Numbered from the stretch's first letter, positions 24,408-33,775 are shown. The stretch is DNA of 64,000 nucleotides from Microbacterium kunmingense (GCF_023155745.1 NZ_JAKNUS010000001.1:434001-498000); one strand, 5' to 3'. Notes: generated by a model not told the origin, from the sequence alone. Numbers and translations are program-made.

Positions 24408-25460
24408 ATGGCCGAAGCACTGATGGTCTGCTCTGGGGGCGGACATCTGAAGCAACTCTTCACACTGTCGGAGCGCTTGGGCGTCGATCCGGATGACCAG
24501 GTCTGGATCACATTCGAGAACGGGCTGAGCACGTCGTTGCTGGCAGACCGGGAGGTCTACTTCGCACCGTTCGTGGCACCTCGCGAGCTTCGCTCGCTCT
24601 GGCGGTTCCGGCAGGTGGTGGCCGACGTCATTCGTCGTCACTCGTTCGACCGTGCCTTCAGCACGGGCTCGAGCCCCGGGGTGGCGGCTCTTCCGATGGC
24701 GGCAGCGGCCGGGGCCAGGGCTTCGTATATCGAGAGCGCCGCACGGGCCGACGGTCCGTCGGTCAGCGGTCGCATCCTTGCGCAGTTCCCGTCGGTGCGC
24801 ACGTTCACCCAGTACCCCGGGTGGGCGACCAAGCGCTGGCAGTTCCGCGGGTCGATCTACGATTCCTACTCCCCGGTCGAGCCCCATCGGGGAGAGAAGC
24901 CGCTGCGTCGTGCGGTGGTCACCGTGGGCACGCAGGAGGGGTACGGCTTCGATCGGCTCTTCAGCGCCCTCGTGCCGCTTCTGGCCGACTTCGACGACGT
25001 GCTGTGGCAGACCGGACCGCAGGATGTCTCGCGGTGGGGGATCAGCGGTCGCGTCACCGTTCCGCACGAAGAGCTCCGCTCAGCGATGCAGGAGGCCGAC
25101 GTCGTCATCGCCCACTCCGGAACGGGGTCCGCCCTGTCTGCCTTCGAGGCGGGTAAGGCGCCGATCCTGGTGCCCCGCCTCAAGGCGCACGGCGAGCACG
25201 TCGACGATCATCAGGTGCAGATCGCGGCGGAGATGGACCGGAGGGGCCTCGCCATCATGAGTTCTCCCGAGGCGATCACCGCGGCGACCCTCGCCCGTGC
25301 GGCATCGATGGGTGTGACGTCGATCGACGCGCCCCCGATGCACCTCGACGATGATCACGGAGACGGGCGGACAGATGTCACCCGCCTGTTAGCCCAGCGG
25401 GAACGCGCTGCGGCCGAGAACGCCAGGGCCGCTGAGCTTCGACGTCCCGGCAACGTCTGA
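24408..25460 (+). CDS. Alg14/Alg13-like fused glycosyltransferase
   Basis: The 350-residue protein starts MAEALMVCSGGGHLKQLFTL, the typical Alg14-like (EpsF/CpsF) glycine-rich loop with GGH, and the first 150 residues fit the membrane-associated Alg14 half (AFSTGSSPGVAALPMAAAAG). From about 170 it continues with an Alg13/GT28 C-terminal-like half (RRAVVTVGTQEGYGFDRLF, ADVVIAHSGTGSALSAFEAG, PILVPRLKAHGEHVDDHQ). In most EPS loci these halves are separate genes, for a beta-glucuronosyl- or glucosyltransferase acting on the primed lipid. Use of UDP-glucuronate from ugd is plausible but inferred. A strong terminator follows directly. Confidence 0.85.
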   Translation: MAEALMVCSGGGHLKQLFTLSERLGVDPDDQVWITFENGLSTSLLADREVYFAPFVAPRELRSLWRFRQVVADVIRRHSFDRAFSTGSSPGVAALPMAAAAGARASYIESAARADGPSVSGRILAQFPSVRTFTQYPGWATKRWQFRGSIYDSYSPVEPHRGEKPLRRAVVTVGTQEGYGFDRLFSALVPLLADFDDVLWQTGPQDVSRWGISGRVTVPHEELRSAMQEADVVIAHSGTGSALSAFEAGKAPILVPRLKAHGEHVDDHQVQIAAEMDRRGLAIMSSPEAITAATLARAASMGVTSIDAPPMHLDDDHGDGRTDVTRLLAQRERAAAENARAAELRRPGNV

Positions 25461-25504
25461 ACGAACAAGGGGGCGGCGCGAATGCGCCGCCCCCCTTGTT
25501 CGTT
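25461..25504. terminator. Bidirectional terminator between convergent genes
   Basis: ACGAACAAGGGGGCGGCGC and its complement GCGCCGCCCCCTTGTTCGT (with one extra C on the right arm) form a stem of about 18 bp with a 4-base loop. It lies 1 base after the Alg14/13-like gene and 9 bases before the stop of the SGNH lipoprotein gene on the other strand. Confidence 0.88.
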
Positions 25505-25512
25505 CCGGTCGT

Positions 25513-26382
25513 CTAACTCGATGCACTCACCGCGAGCAGCGGCCAGGCCACCGACGCGATCTTCTGCTGACCCGAAGCGGAGGGGTGGAATCGGTCGAGC
25601 GAGGAGATGTCCTCCGCGGCGAACTGCATCTCGTGCAGTGCGCCGGCGTCGTAGACGCAGTCCGCCGTCGCCGCGCAGGCCGATGAGATGGCGGCGTTGT
25701 ACTCGTCGATCACGGCGCCCATCGCCTCCCGGCGCTCCACGTCCTCCGGCGCATCCGACTGCGCGTTGCCGAGGATCGAACGGCAGGACGGGCTCTCGTT
25801 CCACAGCTCGGCGATCCGCGCGTCACTGCGTCCGATGTCCCACAGCTGAAGGAGGTCGGGGATCGAGAGTGTGACGATGCGGGCGTCGGGAAGGCCCTCA
25901 CGCAAATCGGTCAGCATCTGGTTGTACGTGGCGGCGAACGTCTCGGGTGGGGTCACATCGCCCACCGAGGGGCGGCAGACGTCGTTGGCGCCGACGAGAA
26001 CGAGCACGATGCCCGACTTTGCGGCGACGACCTTGTCGACCGCCGAGGCGGCGTTGGTGACCGTGCCGCCGTCGCGGGCTCCCCAGATGTGCTCACGCTC
26101 GGTGCCCTCGGATTCGGCGAGCTGGGCCGATACCGATGACACCGCCGGGTTGTCGCCGAGCGCCCACGAGACCTCGGGGCATGGGCCCACGCTCTCGCAC
26201 GCGTTCACGCCGAGGCTCATCGAGTCGCCGAGGACGGCGATCGGGCCCGCGGGCAGTGCCTCGGCCGTCGGGCTCGGCTCAGCGGTGGTGGCCGCAGGCT
26301 CGGGCGCGCCGCCGCAGGCGGCGAGCCCGAGCGTGAGCACGACCCCGATCAGGCTGACGAATGCAGATCGGGCGGTTCGCAT
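25513..26382 (-). CDS. SGNH/GDSL-hydrolase lipoprotein
   Basis: The 289-residue protein has a lipoprotein signal (lipobox LAAC, Cys23) and an SGNH hydrolase domain: block I GDSMSLGVNAC with the nucleophile Ser, block III LVGANDVCRPS with the oxyanion Asn, and block V SLDRFHPSASG with the Asp-x-x-His pair. It would be an esterase on the outer face of the membrane. Its ATG overlaps the flippase stop by one base (TGATG), so it belongs to the wzz-wzy-wzx operon. The obvious hypothesis is trimming of acetyl or acyl groups on the exported polysaccharide. A much longer frame covering it and the flippase gene is not coding. Confidence 0.88.
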   Translation of the reverse strand: MRTARSAFVSLIGVVLTLGLAACGGAPEPAATTAEPSPTAEALPAGPIAVLGDSMSLGVNACESVGPCPEVSWALGDNPAVSSVSAQLAESEGTEREHIWGARDGGTVTNAASAVDKVVAAKSGIVLVLVGANDVCRPSVGDVTPPETFAATYNQMLTDLREGLPDARIVTLSIPDLLQLWDIGRSDARIAELWNESPSCRSILGNAQSDAPEDVERREAMGAVIDEYNAAISSACAATADCVYDAGALHEMQFAAEDISSLDRFHPSASGQQKIASVAWPLLAVSASS

Positions 26383-28001
26383 CAGCGTGTCTCCTTCGCG
26401 CGACGCCGACTGGCGGCATCCGTCATCACTTCTTCTTCGATGTCGGCGAGCGCCGGCTCGGTGGCACCGAGGGTGGTCGCTTCCTGATCGACCGGCGACG
26501 CGCCGGCCTTCTGCTTCGGCGTTCCGCGAGCGCTCTTGGCGAAGTCGATGATCGCAGCGATGTCGCGACGGTAGGCCGGGATGATCATCGAGGCTGCGAT
26601 GGCAGCGACTCCGGCGAGCCCACCGACGATGACCTGGAGTAGAGCAGGTAGCACCGGCGCGGTGAACTGGACCGCGGCGTAGGCGGCGGCGAACCCGAGC
26701 GGGGCGACGATGACCGGCCGCACGAGCGGCGAGACGATGTCTGCCCAGCCGCGGAGGAAGGTGCCGTGGATCGCGGCCCAGAAACCGGGGACGAGAAGGG
26801 TCAGGGTGATGAGGCCGTAGACGAGGGCGAGACCGTTGAGACCGTCCCACCAGACGCCCACGACGAAGCCCGCAATCACAATCGGTCGGGTGATGAGGTA
26901 ATACACCAGCTGCCGGTGCGCACGTCCGAGAGTGATGTAGAGCCAGCCCTGGACGTTGCCGATCGCCTGCGCGACGCCCGCGATCGCGAGAAGGGCGAAC
27001 ACCGCAGCCGCGGCGTCCCATCCCGGCCCGAGCAGAACCTCCATCAGCGGGAAGGCCACGGCGGCGGCGATCGCGTAGGTGGGAAGCGAGAGGTACCCGA
27101 TGATCATCAGCGAAGCGCGCACATACCGGCGGTAGCGGTCGGGTTCGTCCTGCAGTCGGCTGAGCACGGGGAGAGCGACGCGGCCCAACGGACCGTTGAG
27201 CTGCTGCTGCGGAAGGAGGAACAGTGCGTAGGCACGGGAGTACTGTCCGAGTGCCGCCGGGCCGAGCTGCTGACCGATGATGACGTTGTCGAGATTGCGC
27301 GAGGCGTAGTTCAGCAGCTGCACGCCGAAGATGCTGCCTCCGGTGGAGAGCAGCGGGTAGATGTCGCGACCGATGCGCGGCGCACCCCAGTGCAGCCGGG
27401 CGCTCACCCAAAGGGCGATGAGCCGGTAGACCTGGCCCGCGCCCGCCAGGATGACCAGCGACCAGACCCCGAAGCCGAGCAGTGCGGCGACGAGCGACAG
27501 GACGACACCGACCAGCATCGACACGATGTCGATCATGGCCAGGGTGCCGAAGCGGAGGTCGCGCTGGAGGGCCGCCTGCATCGGCATCGTGAGGGCGTTC
27601 AGCAGCAGGGTCGGCGCGATTGCGAGCGTGAGCACGATGAGGCGGTCTTCGCCGTAGAGGATCGCGATGAGGGGCGAGGCGGCGGCGATCGCGATCATCA
27701 GCACCATGCCGAGACCGGACGAGAACCACAGCAGGCTCGACCACTGTTTCGGCGTCAGCTTCTTCGCCTGCAGGATCGCACCGGTCATGCCGAAATCGCG
27801 CACAAGGTCGGCCACACCGACGATCGCCATGATCATCGCGATGAGACCGAAGTCCGTCGGGTCGAGAAGCCTCGCGAGCAGCATCGTCGAGGCGAGCTGG
27901 ATGAGCGTCTTCAGCCACAGGCCACCGGCTGTGACGGCGGCGCCTCGCGATGCGGCCTGCTTGAGCGAGAGCGCCGGCCGCGACGAACGCGTCGGGCTCA
28001 T
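26382..28001 (-). CDS. Flippase for lipid-linked repeat units, first copy (Wzx-like)
   Basis: The 539-residue protein is a member of the polysaccharide transporter group of the MOP superfamily (lipopolysaccharide biosynthesis protein type). It has 12-14 predicted transmembrane segments, an N-terminal ARLLDPTDFGLIAMIMAIVG, a repeat-like block YASRNLDNVIIGQQLGPAAL, and a charged cytoplasmic tail (KQKAGASPVDQEA). It should move undecaprenyl-linked repeat units to the outer leaflet. It starts with an ATGA overlap to the glycosyltransferase upstream and shares its stop with the SGNH gene, so it is tightly embedded in the wzz operon. Confidence 0.92.
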   Translation of the reverse strand: MSPTRSSRPALSLKQAASRGAAVTAGGLWLKTLIQLASTMLLARLLDPTDFGLIAMIMAIVGVADLVRDFGMTGAILQAKKLTPKQWSSLLWFSSGLGMVLMIAIAAASPLIAILYGEDRLIVLTLAIAPTLLLNALTMPMQAALQRDLRFGTLAMIDIVSMLVGVVLSLVAALLGFGVWSLVILAGAGQVYRLIALWVSARLHWGAPRIGRDIYPLLSTGGSIFGVQLLNYASRNLDNVIIGQQLGPAALGQYSRAYALFLLPQQQLNGPLGRVALPVLSRLQDEPDRYRRYVRASLMIIGYLSLPTYAIAAAVAFPLMEVLLGPGWDAAAAVFALLAIAGVAQAIGNVQGWLYITLGRAHRQLVYYLITRPIVIAGFVVGVWWDGLNGLALVYGLITLTLLVPGFWAAIHGTFLRGWADIVSPLVRPVIVAPLGFAAAYAAVQFTAPVLPALLQVIVGGLAGVAAIAASMIIPAYRRDIAAIIDFAKSARGTPKQKAGASPVDQEATTLGATEPALADIEEEVMTDAASRRRAKETR

Positions 28002-28858
28002 CGGCGCGCCTCCTCACGAAGGGACGTGTCGCGCGACCAGTCCACTCCGGACCCTGCACTGTCCATTCGCCGAGCCTTCACGAGTGGCACACCGAAGCCG
28101 TAGAGATAGAAGGGCAGCGCACCCCACAGCGGGGGCCTTCGGGCGACCCGGCCGAGCAGTCGCCGATAGCGGACGGTGGCCGGCTCGACGCTTGCGTTCT
28201 GCACGGTCGTCGGCAGCTGCCGGTTGCCGGCGGCGATGCGAGTCGCGCGACGAAGATGAGCGCCCATCGTCGCCGGGGCGCGGACGGTGAACTCGCCGTC
28301 GACGGTGATGCGCTCGTTGGAGAGGAACAGCTGCTGCACGAACCGGTCGTCCGCGATCACGTCGGGAAACTCGTCCCACCGCGCCCGGCCTTCGAGGTTG
28401 ACGGCGTACACGCCCGAGCCGATATGCCCGGTGAGGCGGTAGTCGGACTGCTCCCAGATGCGCAGGTACTGCCGCACCGGGAAGGTGCTGCGCGAGCCGT
28501 CGACCCGCAGTCGCGGCGAGGCCACCGCCGGGCCGGTTCGCGTGCGCAGCGCGGCGGCGAGGAAGCGAAGGGTCGCGGCCGATACGACGACATCGGCGTC
28601 GAGGTAGATACGTGGGAAGGTGGTGGCGGCCATGTCGCCGAGGTTGAGGCCCGCGATCTTCGAGGCGATCGCCGTCTCGACGACGGTCACCCCCGGGACG
28701 GACGACGCCTGGGCGACGGTATCGTCCGTGCACCCGTTGGCGGCGACCACAATCTCGAACTCCCCGGGGAGCGCATCAGCGAGAACACCCCGGAGGGTGG
28801 AAGCGATGAGCGCCCCTTCGTCGTGGGCGGGAATGACGATGCTGGCGGTCGCCGTCAT
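27998..28858 (-). CDS. Family 2 glycosyltransferase
   Basis: The 286-residue protein has the GT-A start TASIVIPAHDEGALIASTLR, the donor region VVAANGCTDDTV, the metal-binding IYLDADVVV (D-x-D at about 95) and a later AHLRRATRIAAGNRQ region. It is cytoplasmic and lacks clear membrane segments. The frame extends upstream to 29017 inside the polymerase gene, but the ATG at 28858, overlapping the polymerase stop as ATGA, gives the natural start. It lies between wzy and wzx in the operon, and transfers one sugar of the repeat unit. Confidence 0.9.
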   Translation of the reverse strand: MTATASIVIPAHDEGALIASTLRGVLADALPGEFEIVVAANGCTDDTVAQASSVPGVTVVETAIASKIAGLNLGDMAATTFPRIYLDADVVVSAATLRFLAAALRTRTGPAVASPRLRVDGSRSTFPVRQYLRIWEQSDYRLTGHIGSGVYAVNLEGRARWDEFPDVIADDRFVQQLFLSNERITVDGEFTVRAPATMGAHLRRATRIAAGNRQLPTTVQNASVEPATVRYRRLLGRVARRPPLWGALPFYLYGFGVPLVKARRMDSAGSGVDWSRDTSLREEARR

Positions 28859-30441
28859 CCGACCAGTGCCTTCGCAGGGACCGCGGCACGGGCCCGCTTC
28901 GCGGCGATGGCCGGAGCGCTGGATGTCAACAACCACGCCCCGAGGGCGAGCATGATGAACCAGATGAAGAGCGTCTGGTAGAACCCGAAAGCATCGAAGA
29001 AGAAGAACGACGCGCAATACCCGGCGCCCGCAACCGCGAGGGTGAACGCGAGCATGGCGTAGGGCGGGTCATTGCGAGCGACAGTGAATGCCCATCGCAG
29101 CAGCAGGATGACCGGAACGACCATCAGGGCGATGAGGCCGAGCAGGCCGACGACACCCGTTTCGAGCAGGGTGCCGAGCACCTGGTTGTCGAGGATGAAC
29201 GCGTTCTGCTCGTCTCCGACCACGATGCGGCTACCGACTCCCGTGCCGAAGAACGGGAACCGGGCGAACTCCTCCATCGCCGGGCCCAGGTCGGCCAGGC
29301 GACCGGCGCCTCGCCATCCGGGCGAGGTCTGCTGTGAGGCGATGAGGCCGTCGACGTCGAGGAACGACAGCAGCATGGTTTCGAAGACCCGAGGCAATGC
29401 GACGAGCCCGATGAAGAGCGCCGGGAGTGAGAGCGAGATGAGGGTGACCCCGAGCCACGGCCGGAAGATAAGGGTCACGAGGATCATCACCGCCATGACG
29501 ACGACGGCGGTCCGCGAGACCGCGGACAGGACGCCTCCGAGCAGGACGACGGTGGCGAGGCCGTAAACGACGCGGCGGTTGATCTCGTTACGCGGCCACA
29601 GGCCGAACTTGGCGAGGTAGATCGCGAGCGCGACCATGAGGCAGAACATCACCGACAGGGCGATGGGATGCTGCGACGAGGCGAACGACCGGTATCCGCC
29701 CGCACGGAACGCCTCGGGCTCCTCAGCCAGCACCTGCAGGGGCAGGAACTCGTGCAGACGCACGAAGAAGTTCGAGCGGGTCGCGCGTTCTACGATGGCG
29801 AAGAGCGCGATGACCACGCCGCCCCAGACGAGGCCCACGAGGACGCCGTTCACCATCCGCTCGGTCGTGACGATCTGACGGACGATGAAGAAGACGCTGA
29901 ACAGGATGAGGTAGTTCACCAGAGAGCTGACGGCCGTCGACGCGAGCCCCTGATCGACGAGAGCGTCGCCGTTCGCGGGAATGGAGATGACGAGGCTGGC
30001 GAAGAAGATGCCGATCGGCCACCCGAAGGCGATCGGCTGCCACGTCCGCGTGCGGTCGAGGATGAACGCCAGCACGAGCGCGAGCAGCAGCACCGCCAGC
30101 ACCGCACGGTAGGCCTCGAGAGCGAACGGCAGGGGTATCGGCAGCGCGTACTGCCGTACGGGGATGACGAGGATGACGCCGATCAGCAGCCCCAGGGCGC
30201 CCGGCCAGGAGAAGAGCGTGCGTCGGACGAGGATGAGGATCCCGAGCCCGATCATGATCCCCCCCGCCACGAGGGCGGGCAGGGCGAAGGCGCTGATCGC
30301 TGCGATGACGGTGAGGATGACCCACGCCCAGATCTGACGACCGACGGGCAGGGTGACCTCCGGGCCCCGCCACCGCCGCGGCGCGGCAGAGGCGGGGGCC
30401 GGCGGCGGCGTGGGGGCCGCGTCGGTCGATGTGGTGCTCAT
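28855..30441 (-). CDS. O-antigen ligase/polymerase-like membrane protein, first copy (Wzy-like)
   Basis: The 528-residue protein has about 12 transmembrane segments and a large extracytoplasmic loop, with the O-antigen ligase/polymerase family signature FFGTGVGSRIVVGDEQNAFI and DNQVLGTLLETGVVGLLG near residues 395-430. Wzy proteins link repeat units outside the membrane. An N-terminal Pro/Ala-rich stretch precedes the first membrane segment, at about residue 35. It lies 28 bases after the chain-length gene and is coupled (ATGA) to the glycosyltransferase, so the order wzz-wzy-GT-wzx is complete here. Confidence 0.9.
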   Translation of the reverse strand: MSTTSTDAAPTPPPAPASAAPRRWRGPEVTLPVGRQIWAWVILTVIAAISAFALPALVAGGIMIGLGILILVRRTLFSWPGALGLLIGVILVIPVRQYALPIPLPFALEAYRAVLAVLLLALVLAFILDRTRTWQPIAFGWPIGIFFASLVISIPANGDALVDQGLASTAVSSLVNYLILFSVFFIVRQIVTTERMVNGVLVGLVWGGVVIALFAIVERATRSNFFVRLHEFLPLQVLAEEPEAFRAGGYRSFASSQHPIALSVMFCLMVALAIYLAKFGLWPRNEINRRVVYGLATVVLLGGVLSAVSRTAVVVMAVMILVTLIFRPWLGVTLISLSLPALFIGLVALPRVFETMLLSFLDVDGLIASQQTSPGWRGAGRLADLGPAMEEFARFPFFGTGVGSRIVVGDEQNAFILDNQVLGTLLETGVVGLLGLIALMVVPVILLLRWAFTVARNDPPYAMLAFTLAVAGAGYCASFFFFDAFGFYQTLFIWFIMLALGAWLLTSSAPAIAAKRARAAVPAKALVG

Positions 30442-30469
30442 GATGTGCTCGGGTGCGGCGAGCGAGCGC

Positions 30470-31345
30470 TCAGCCGACGCGCGCCGGCTCGCGGTCGCTC
30501 GACGGGGTCAGCTCTTCGATCGGCTCGTCGCCCGTCGACACGGGCGTGCGGCGACGCCGACCGCGGGGGCGGTTGTCGTCGCCTGCCCCGGCGGGAGCAT
30601 CCGCGGCGGCGGCAGCAGCGGCTGCCTCTTCCTCCGCGGCGCGCTTGTTGCCGCGTGATGCCTTGGACCCGGCGATCAGGAATGCCGCGACCACGAACAA
30701 CAGGAAGATGCCGAGCGCGGCGACGACGACGGGGATGGCCGGGTTGCTTCCCTCCTCCTCGGTGGCCTGCACCTGGTCGAGGACCGAGAGACGCACGCGG
30801 TTGCCCTCGGGAACCTGTGCGGCCTCCTGTTCCTGCAGCACCTGGTCGAGGAAGAGCTGGGTTGCGGCGGCCGAGATCTCCTCTGCCCGCTCGGGCTCGG
30901 TGGAGATCCCGACGACGTCGATGATGGGAAGGGTGAAGCGTCCGGGGAACGCCTCGTCGCCACCCGGCTGCGTGGTGCGCCGAAGAGCGGTGAGCGCCTC
31001 GGTGTCGGCGAATTCACCGACGGTGTTCTCGACGCCGGTGCGGATCTGCTCGCCGCTGACGAGGTAGGCGTAGAGGATGGCCTTCTGGGTGAGGTCGACG
31101 TCGGTGGGAGGGGTCGTGCCCTCGACGACCTGCTGCCCAGGGATCACCGCCTGGTACAGCGGCTGGGTCGTGCTGTCGACGAGCACGGTGGTCCGCGCGG
31201 TGTAGGTCTGCTCGGTCCGCGACACGAGCTGACCGTTCTCCAGGGTGAAGCCGGCGAACATTCCGCCGATCACGGCGACGACGAGTCCGACGAGCAGAAG
31301 CCACTTGGACTTCCACAGGATCATCAGGTACTTCGGAACTTCCAT
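30470..31345 (-). CDS. Chain-length determinant protein without a kinase domain (Wzz-like)
   Basis: The 291-residue protein starts MEVPKYLMILWKSKWLLLVG with the first transmembrane segment at about 12-33, then an extracytoplasmic coiled-coil loop (GEQIRTGVENTVGEFADTEA; QLFLDQVLQEQEAAQVPEG), then a second segment near 205-230 (AIPVVVAALGIFLLFVVAAF), and an unusual long cytoplasmic tail rich in Ala, Arg and acidic residues. This is a Wzz/capsular co-polymerase fold lacking the ATPase. The kinase-type partner exists only at the right edge of the window, in the second locus. The ATG at 31345 is chosen over the upstream extension because of the family start. Confidence 0.88.
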   Translation of the reverse strand: MEVPKYLMILWKSKWLLLVGLVVAVIGGMFAGFTLENGQLVSRTEQTYTARTTVLVDSTTQPLYQAVIPGQQVVEGTTPPTDVDLTQKAILYAYLVSGEQIRTGVENTVGEFADTEALTALRRTTQPGGDEAFPGRFTLPIIDVVGISTEPERAEEISAAATQLFLDQVLQEQEAAQVPEGNRVRLSVLDQVQATEEEGSNPAIPVVVAALGIFLLFVVAAFLIAGSKASRGNKRAAEEEAAAAAAAADAPAGAGDDNRPRGRRRRTPVSTGDEPIEELTPSSDREPARVG

Positions 31346-31632
31346 GCTGTTAACCCCCAGTCGCCCCTCCCCCGGGGCGCAATCAAGTGATGCGAAAGAC
31401 GCCGCCGGTGGCGCGAGAGGGGTACGGAAGACTTCCGAGCCCTTCATACAGAGTGGGGGACGCCGATGCCGGCGGTGTTGCTGATGTGTTAACGGCTGAC
31501 GACGTCCTGTAAAAGGTCAGCAACACGATCCGGAAATGACGGGCCCCGAGTTGCATTGTTCAGCACTCTCCGCACATAGTCAAAGCAGAACGTCGAGTGG
31601 GGGACTCGGCGAAATCGACACTGGGGGCCCGC

Positions 31633-32859
31633 GTGAGGATACTGTTCTCGTTCCCGCACGCCCTGGGGGCGCCGGGTATCGGATGGACCGCATGGCAGCA
31701 GGTGACAGGCCTGGCCGCACGCGGACACGAGGTGCATGTCGTCACCGCCAGCCTTGCGCGCCCGCTTCCGGACGGCGTCACCGTCACCACGAGCCTCGCG
31801 CGCGGCCGCGCGCGCATCCCGCATCGTGCGATCGGACGCGATCGCGCCTTCGCGTGGCACGATCGGGTGGCCGCCCGGCAGATCGCGTCGACGTCGCCCG
31901 ACCTCGTCCACGTGTGGCCCCTCGCGCCGGGCGCCACCGCGCGTCTCGCACGTGACCGCGGCATCCCGGTCGTGCGCGAGGCACCCAACACGCACACCGC
32001 GCACGCCTACCGGGTCGTCGCGCGGGAAGTCGATCGTCTGGGGCTGACGGGCCGGGTTCCTTCGGCGCACTCCGAGAATGCCGCGCACCTGCGGATGGAG
32101 GAAGCCGAGTGGGCCGCCGCCAGCGCCATCTTCGCCCCCTCGGATGCCGTGGCCGAGACCTTCCTCGCCGCCGGTTTCGCCCCCGATCGCGTCGTCCGTC
32201 ATCAGTACGGCTACGCGCCGACCAGTCGCCGGGTCTCTGCCCGCACCCCGCGTCGCCGAGGCCTTCGCGCCGTCTTTGCCGGGTACGGTGAACCGCGCAA
32301 GGGCCTGCACCACGCGCTCGATGCGTGGCTGTCGTCCTCCGCGCACACCGACGGCACCTTCACGGTGGTCGGACGGATGATGCCGGCCTACGCCGACCTG
32401 CTCTCGACCCCGCTCGCCCACGACAGCGTGCAGCTCGCAGGGTTCACGAACGACATCGCCGGTGCCCTGGGAGCGGCGGACGTGCTCGTGCTGCCCACCC
32501 TTGAAGAAGGAAGCGCCCTGGTCACTTACGAGGCGCAGGGTGTGGGGTGCGTTCCGCTCGTCTCCACCGCCGCCGGCGCGCTCATCGATGACGGCGTCCA
32601 GGGGCTGTTGCACACCCCGGGCGACGTGGCGGCGCTGACCGCCCAGTTCGACCGGCTCGCGACGGATCGCGACGCGCTCTCGCGCATGAGCGCCGCGGCC
32701 CTCGACCATGCGCCCGACCTCACCTGGGCGGCGGCCGCCGAGCGGCTGGAAGCGGCGTACCTCGAGGTCGCCCAGCCCGGTCGAGCGGCCTCCCTTCCCC
32801 GACCGGTGCGCGCGCACTCCGCGACCGGAGAGGTGGTGACCGATGCCGACGCCGCATGA
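31633..32859 (+). CDS. Family 4 glycosyltransferase
   Basis: The 408-residue GT-B protein starts, by my choice, at the GTG at 31633 (VRILFSFPHALGAPGIGW), with a GGGGG site upstream; a GTG at 31597 is the longer alternative. It has ITGLAARGHEVHVVTASL-like N-terminal features (GHEVHVVTASL), HQYGYAPTSR, AVFAGYGEPRKGLHHALDAW and the C-terminal ADVLVLPTLEEGSALVTYEA with the conserved E-x7-E. It is the first gene of the plus-strand operon 31.6-39.5 kb. The divergent 287-base spacer to wzz contains the likely promoters of both operons; TTGCAT and CATAGT, 18 bases apart at 31552-31581, are a weak candidate pair. Confidence 0.9.
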   Translation: MRILFSFPHALGAPGIGWTAWQQVTGLAARGHEVHVVTASLARPLPDGVTVTTSLARGRARIPHRAIGRDRAFAWHDRVAARQIASTSPDLVHVWPLAPGATARLARDRGIPVVREAPNTHTAHAYRVVAREVDRLGLTGRVPSAHSENAAHLRMEEAEWAAASAIFAPSDAVAETFLAAGFAPDRVVRHQYGYAPTSRRVSARTPRRRGLRAVFAGYGEPRKGLHHALDAWLSSSAHTDGTFTVVGRMMPAYADLLSTPLAHDSVQLAGFTNDIAGALGAADVLVLPTLEEGSALVTYEAQGVGCVPLVSTAAGALIDDGVQGLLHTPGDVAALTAQFDRLATDRDALSRMSAAALDHAPDLTWAAAAERLEAAYLEVAQPGRAASLPRPVRAHSATGEVVTDADAA

Positions 32860-33775
32860 TGTGACGATCGCGGTGTGCACGCGCAATCGACCGGCCATGC
32901 TCGCCGAGGCGCTCGCCGCCATCGCGGCGCAGACGCCCGCAGAGGTCCAGGTCCTCGTCGTCGACAGCGGATCCGAGACGAACGAGACCCGGCTCGTGGC
33001 CGAGGCCGCCGGGGTCGATTACGTGCGGTCGGTGCGAGGCCTCTCTCTCGCTCGGAACGCCGCGCTCGCGGCATCCGCTCGGCCGATCGTCGTGTACACG
33101 GACGACGACTGCCAGCCGCTCGAGGGCTGGATCGAGTCTCTGCTGCCGCACTTCGACGACGACACTGTCTCGGCGGTGACCGGCCGGATGCTCGACCACA
33201 CCGTCCCCCTCGATAGTCCCTACGTCCGTCCGGCCCGGCACACCGCGCCGATCGACGGTATCGATGCCGGGCATGGCGCGATCATGGCCTTCCGGCGGGA
33301 TGTCCTGCTGCGGCTGGGTGGGTTCGACGACGCCATGGGAGCAGGGCAGTTCCTTGCGGGGGCCGAAGACCTCGACATCTTCGTGCGGTTGTTGCGCTTC
33401 GACACCGCGATCGTGCACGAGGCGCGCTGTGTCATCCGGCACTCCAACACCCGCGTCGGTGACGAGTATCTCGCCCTGCACCGGGGTTACGGCCGCGGCC
33501 TGGGGGCCCTGGCCACCAAGTGGCTTCGACGCGAGCCGGTGCTCGGGGCACGCATCCTCTGGCGGCTCGTCGGTCGAGCGTCCACCCGCGTCGTGCGTAA
33601 CCGGCTGCGTGGCAAGCCATGGCGGCACGAGGCGGCACTCATCCGCGGTATCGGCGAGGGGATGTCCGTGACGTGGCGGCTTCCCGTCATCGCCGAACGC
33701 TTCGTTCCGCCCTGGCAGCAAGGAGGCTTGCCGGCACTCTTCCCCCCGACCCCAACCCGAGAGGTCACGACATGA
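32843..33775 (+). CDS. Family 2 glycosyltransferase
   Basis: The 310-residue GT-A protein has VTIAVCTRNRPAMLAEALA at the start, VLVVDSGSETNETR, the LSLARNAALAAS segment and the metal site VVYTDDDCQPLEGW (D-x-D at about 92), followed by AFRRDVLLRLGGFDDAMGAG and AEDLDIFVRLLR (catalytic E-D). Its ATG lies 17 bases inside the preceding gene, and its stop overlaps the next start (ATGA). It is probably a cytoplasmic sugar transferase for the repeat unit; donor unknown. Confidence 0.92.
   Translation: MPTPHDVTIAVCTRNRPAMLAEALAAIAAQTPAEVQVLVVDSGSETNETRLVAEAAGVDYVRSVRGLSLARNAALAASARPIVVYTDDDCQPLEGWIESLLPHFDDDTVSAVTGRMLDHTVPLDSPYVRPARHTAPIDGIDAGHGAIMAFRRDVLLRLGGFDDAMGAGQFLAGAEDLDIFVRLLRFDTAIVHEARCVIRHSNTRVGDEYLALHRGYGRGLGALATKWLRREPVLGARILWRLVGRASTRVVRNRLRGKPWRHEAALIRGIGEGMSVTWRLPVIAERFVPPWQQGGLPALFPPTPTREVTT

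Noticed and set aside
25513..28059. An 848-codon minus-strand frame
   Set aside because: Its C-terminal 289 codons are the real SGNH lipoprotein; the upstream part is a shadow of the wzx gene in another frame, with Arg/His-rich composition.
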